DNA of 6,571 nt from Modestobacter sp. (GTDB lineage Bacteria > Actinomycetota > Actinomycetes > Mycobacteriales > Geodermatophilaceae), in NCBI GenBank assembly GCA_025966175.1, contig JAOPVN010000508.1, forward strand, positions 1 to 6,571. The letters run 5' to 3'. This document shows, one piece after another, positions 5,809 through 6,571 of the stretch; positions within the stretch are counted from its first letter, which is position 1; every line of letters begins with the position of its first letter. The notes beneath the pieces are model-generated. The model was given only the letters and a program-made list of their open reading frames with translations, was not told the origin of the DNA and did not search any database. The translations under genes were made by a program, and so were the position numbers.

Positions 5809-6571
5809 TCAGCGACGGGGCGCGCGCCGCCAGGAGACGTCGACGGTGTGCCGGGTGAAACCGGTGCGCTCGTACAGCGAGACGGCGGTGGTGTTGTCCT
5901 CATCGACGTACAGGAGGACGTGCGAGAGGCCACGCGCACGCAGGTGTGCCAGCCCGAGGTCGGTCAATGCCCGGCCCAGTCGCATGCCCTGGGCGTCGGG
6001 GTCGATGCCGAGGACGTACACCTCACCGATCGCCTCGTCGCCGGTCTCCCCGGCGGGGTGCACCTTGGTCCAGTGCGAGCCCAGCAGCTGGTCGTCGCGC
6101 CAGGCGAGGAAGAACCCGGACGGGTCGAACCAGGCCTCCGCCTCGCGCAGGGCCAGATCCTCCGGGGTCCACCTGCCCTGCTCCGGGTGGTGGGCGAACG
6201 CTCGGGCGTTGACCCGGAGCCAGGCGTCCTCGTCGGTGCCCGGGCGGAACGTCGAGACGGTCACGCCGGCGGGGAGCGCCGGGTGCGGATCGGGATCGAC
6301 GCCGGCGAGCGGACGGCGCATCTGCAGGAGCACCCGGGCGCGCTCGTAGCCGCGGGCGCGGGCCAGCTCGGCCGAGCCGGGCAGTTCGCCGTGGGCCCAG
6401 AAGCGCAGCGGACGGGAGCCGGCGAGCTCCTCCAGCCGGTCCAGCAGTGCGCTGCCGACCCCGCGGCGCCGGGCCGCGGGGTCGACCACCAGTTCGGCCT
6501 CTGCCTCCGGCTCACCGGCGGGTCGTTCCAGCCGCGCGTAGCCGACCAGGGTGCCGTCGGCGTCCCGGGCG
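5809..6571 (-). CDS. mshD: mycothiol synthase MshD (partial, 5' end outside window)
   Basis: The last 253 complete codons are present; the start lies beyond the right edge, since the family is about 290-315 residues. MshD acetylates the cysteine amine of Cys-GlcN-Ins with acetyl-CoA, the last step of mycothiol synthesis in the cytoplasm. Two GNAT domains are visible. The N-terminal one carries RRRGVGSALL (visible residues 34-43). The C-terminal, catalytic one carries IGEVYVLGIDPDAQ, then QGMRLG (194-199), and LLYVDEDNTTAVSLYERTGF near the end. The linking stretch AFAHHPEQGRWTPEDL and WFDPSGFFLAW, then GSHWTKVHP, is characteristic of MshD. The fourth position of the C-terminal Q-x-x-G-x-G loop is Arg (codon CGA, 5982-5980) instead of Gly. 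A GTG at 6489 is an internal Val, not the start: coding sequence continues upstream (GYARLERPAG and on). Confidence 0.93.
   Translation of the reverse strand, partial: ARDADGTLVGYARLERPAGEPEAEAELVVDPAARRRGVGSALLDRLEELAGSRPLRFWAHGELPGSAELARARGYERARVLLQMRRPLAGVDPDPHPALPAGVTVSTFRPGTDEDAWLRVNARAFAHHPEQGRWTPEDLALREAEAWFDPSGFFLAWRDDQLLGSHWTKVHPAGETGDEAIGEVYVLGIDPDAQGMRLGRALTDLGLAHLRARGLSHVLLYVDEDNTTAVSLYERTGFTRHTVDVSWRRAPRR

Noticed and set aside
5592..5939. 116-residue N-terminal extension of PstS
   Set aside because: It would run through the PHO box and overlap the mshD end, and it would put the signal peptide and lipobox in the middle of the protein. The TTG at 5591 has a good ribosome site.
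6487..6489. GTG at 6489 as the mshD start
   Set aside because: The same frame continues upstream with conserved GNAT sequence (GYARLERPAG) to the window edge, and the shorter product would lack the first part of the N-terminal domain.
1..6571. CRISPR arrays, insertion sequences, tRNA or rRNA genes, prophage or toxin-antitoxin genes
   Set aside because: No regularly spaced repeats, transposase motifs, terminal inverted repeats or tRNA-like folds were recognised on either strand; the window is filled by housekeeping genes of uniform composition.

Overview
The window is a GC-rich (roughly 70% or more by eye) stretch of actinobacterial chromosome. Three things point there: a mycothiol synthase (mycothiol is made only by Actinomycetota), a LytR-CpsA-Psr (LCP) protein with an actinobacterial-style LytR_C tail, and a two-unit PHO-box-like direct repeat in front of pstS. 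The protein style would fit the Geodermatophilaceae or a nearby group, but that placement is an impression and not a result.

Layout from left to right. On the + strand, an LCP-LytR_C membrane-anchored protein (43..1497) may begin before the left edge. It converges on the pst operon across an 18-bp gap. On the - strand, reading right to left, are a 3' fragment of mshD (5809..>6571), a 217-bp regulatory gap, and then the high-affinity phosphate transporter pstS-pstC-pstA-pstB (5591 down to 1516). pstS starts at TTG. It is separated from pstC by 125 bp that hold a very strong stem-loop without a U-tract. pstC and pstA overlap by one base (TGATG), and pstA and pstB are 25 bp apart. No phoU and no two-component regulator lies in the window. 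No gene-free stretch exceeds 300 bp.

How it works together: PstS is a lipoprotein that captures phosphate outside the membrane, PstC and PstA form the channel, and PstB powers it with ATP. Two 11-bp GTTCAyC repeats about 105 bp upstream of pstS mark it as a likely phosphate-starvation (PhoP/RegX3-type) target. The pstS/pstC hairpin probably lets the cell make more PstS than membrane complex. MshD is a thiol-biosynthesis neighbour on the same strand, with its own short hairpin after the stop codon.

This is mostly a standard housekeeping neighbourhood and I see no new system. The points most worth checking are: the LCP protein appears to have lost most catalytic residues of its family; the pstS/pstC hairpin argues for a later pstC start than the longest reading frame; and the MshD acetyl-CoA loop carries Arg where Gly is normal.
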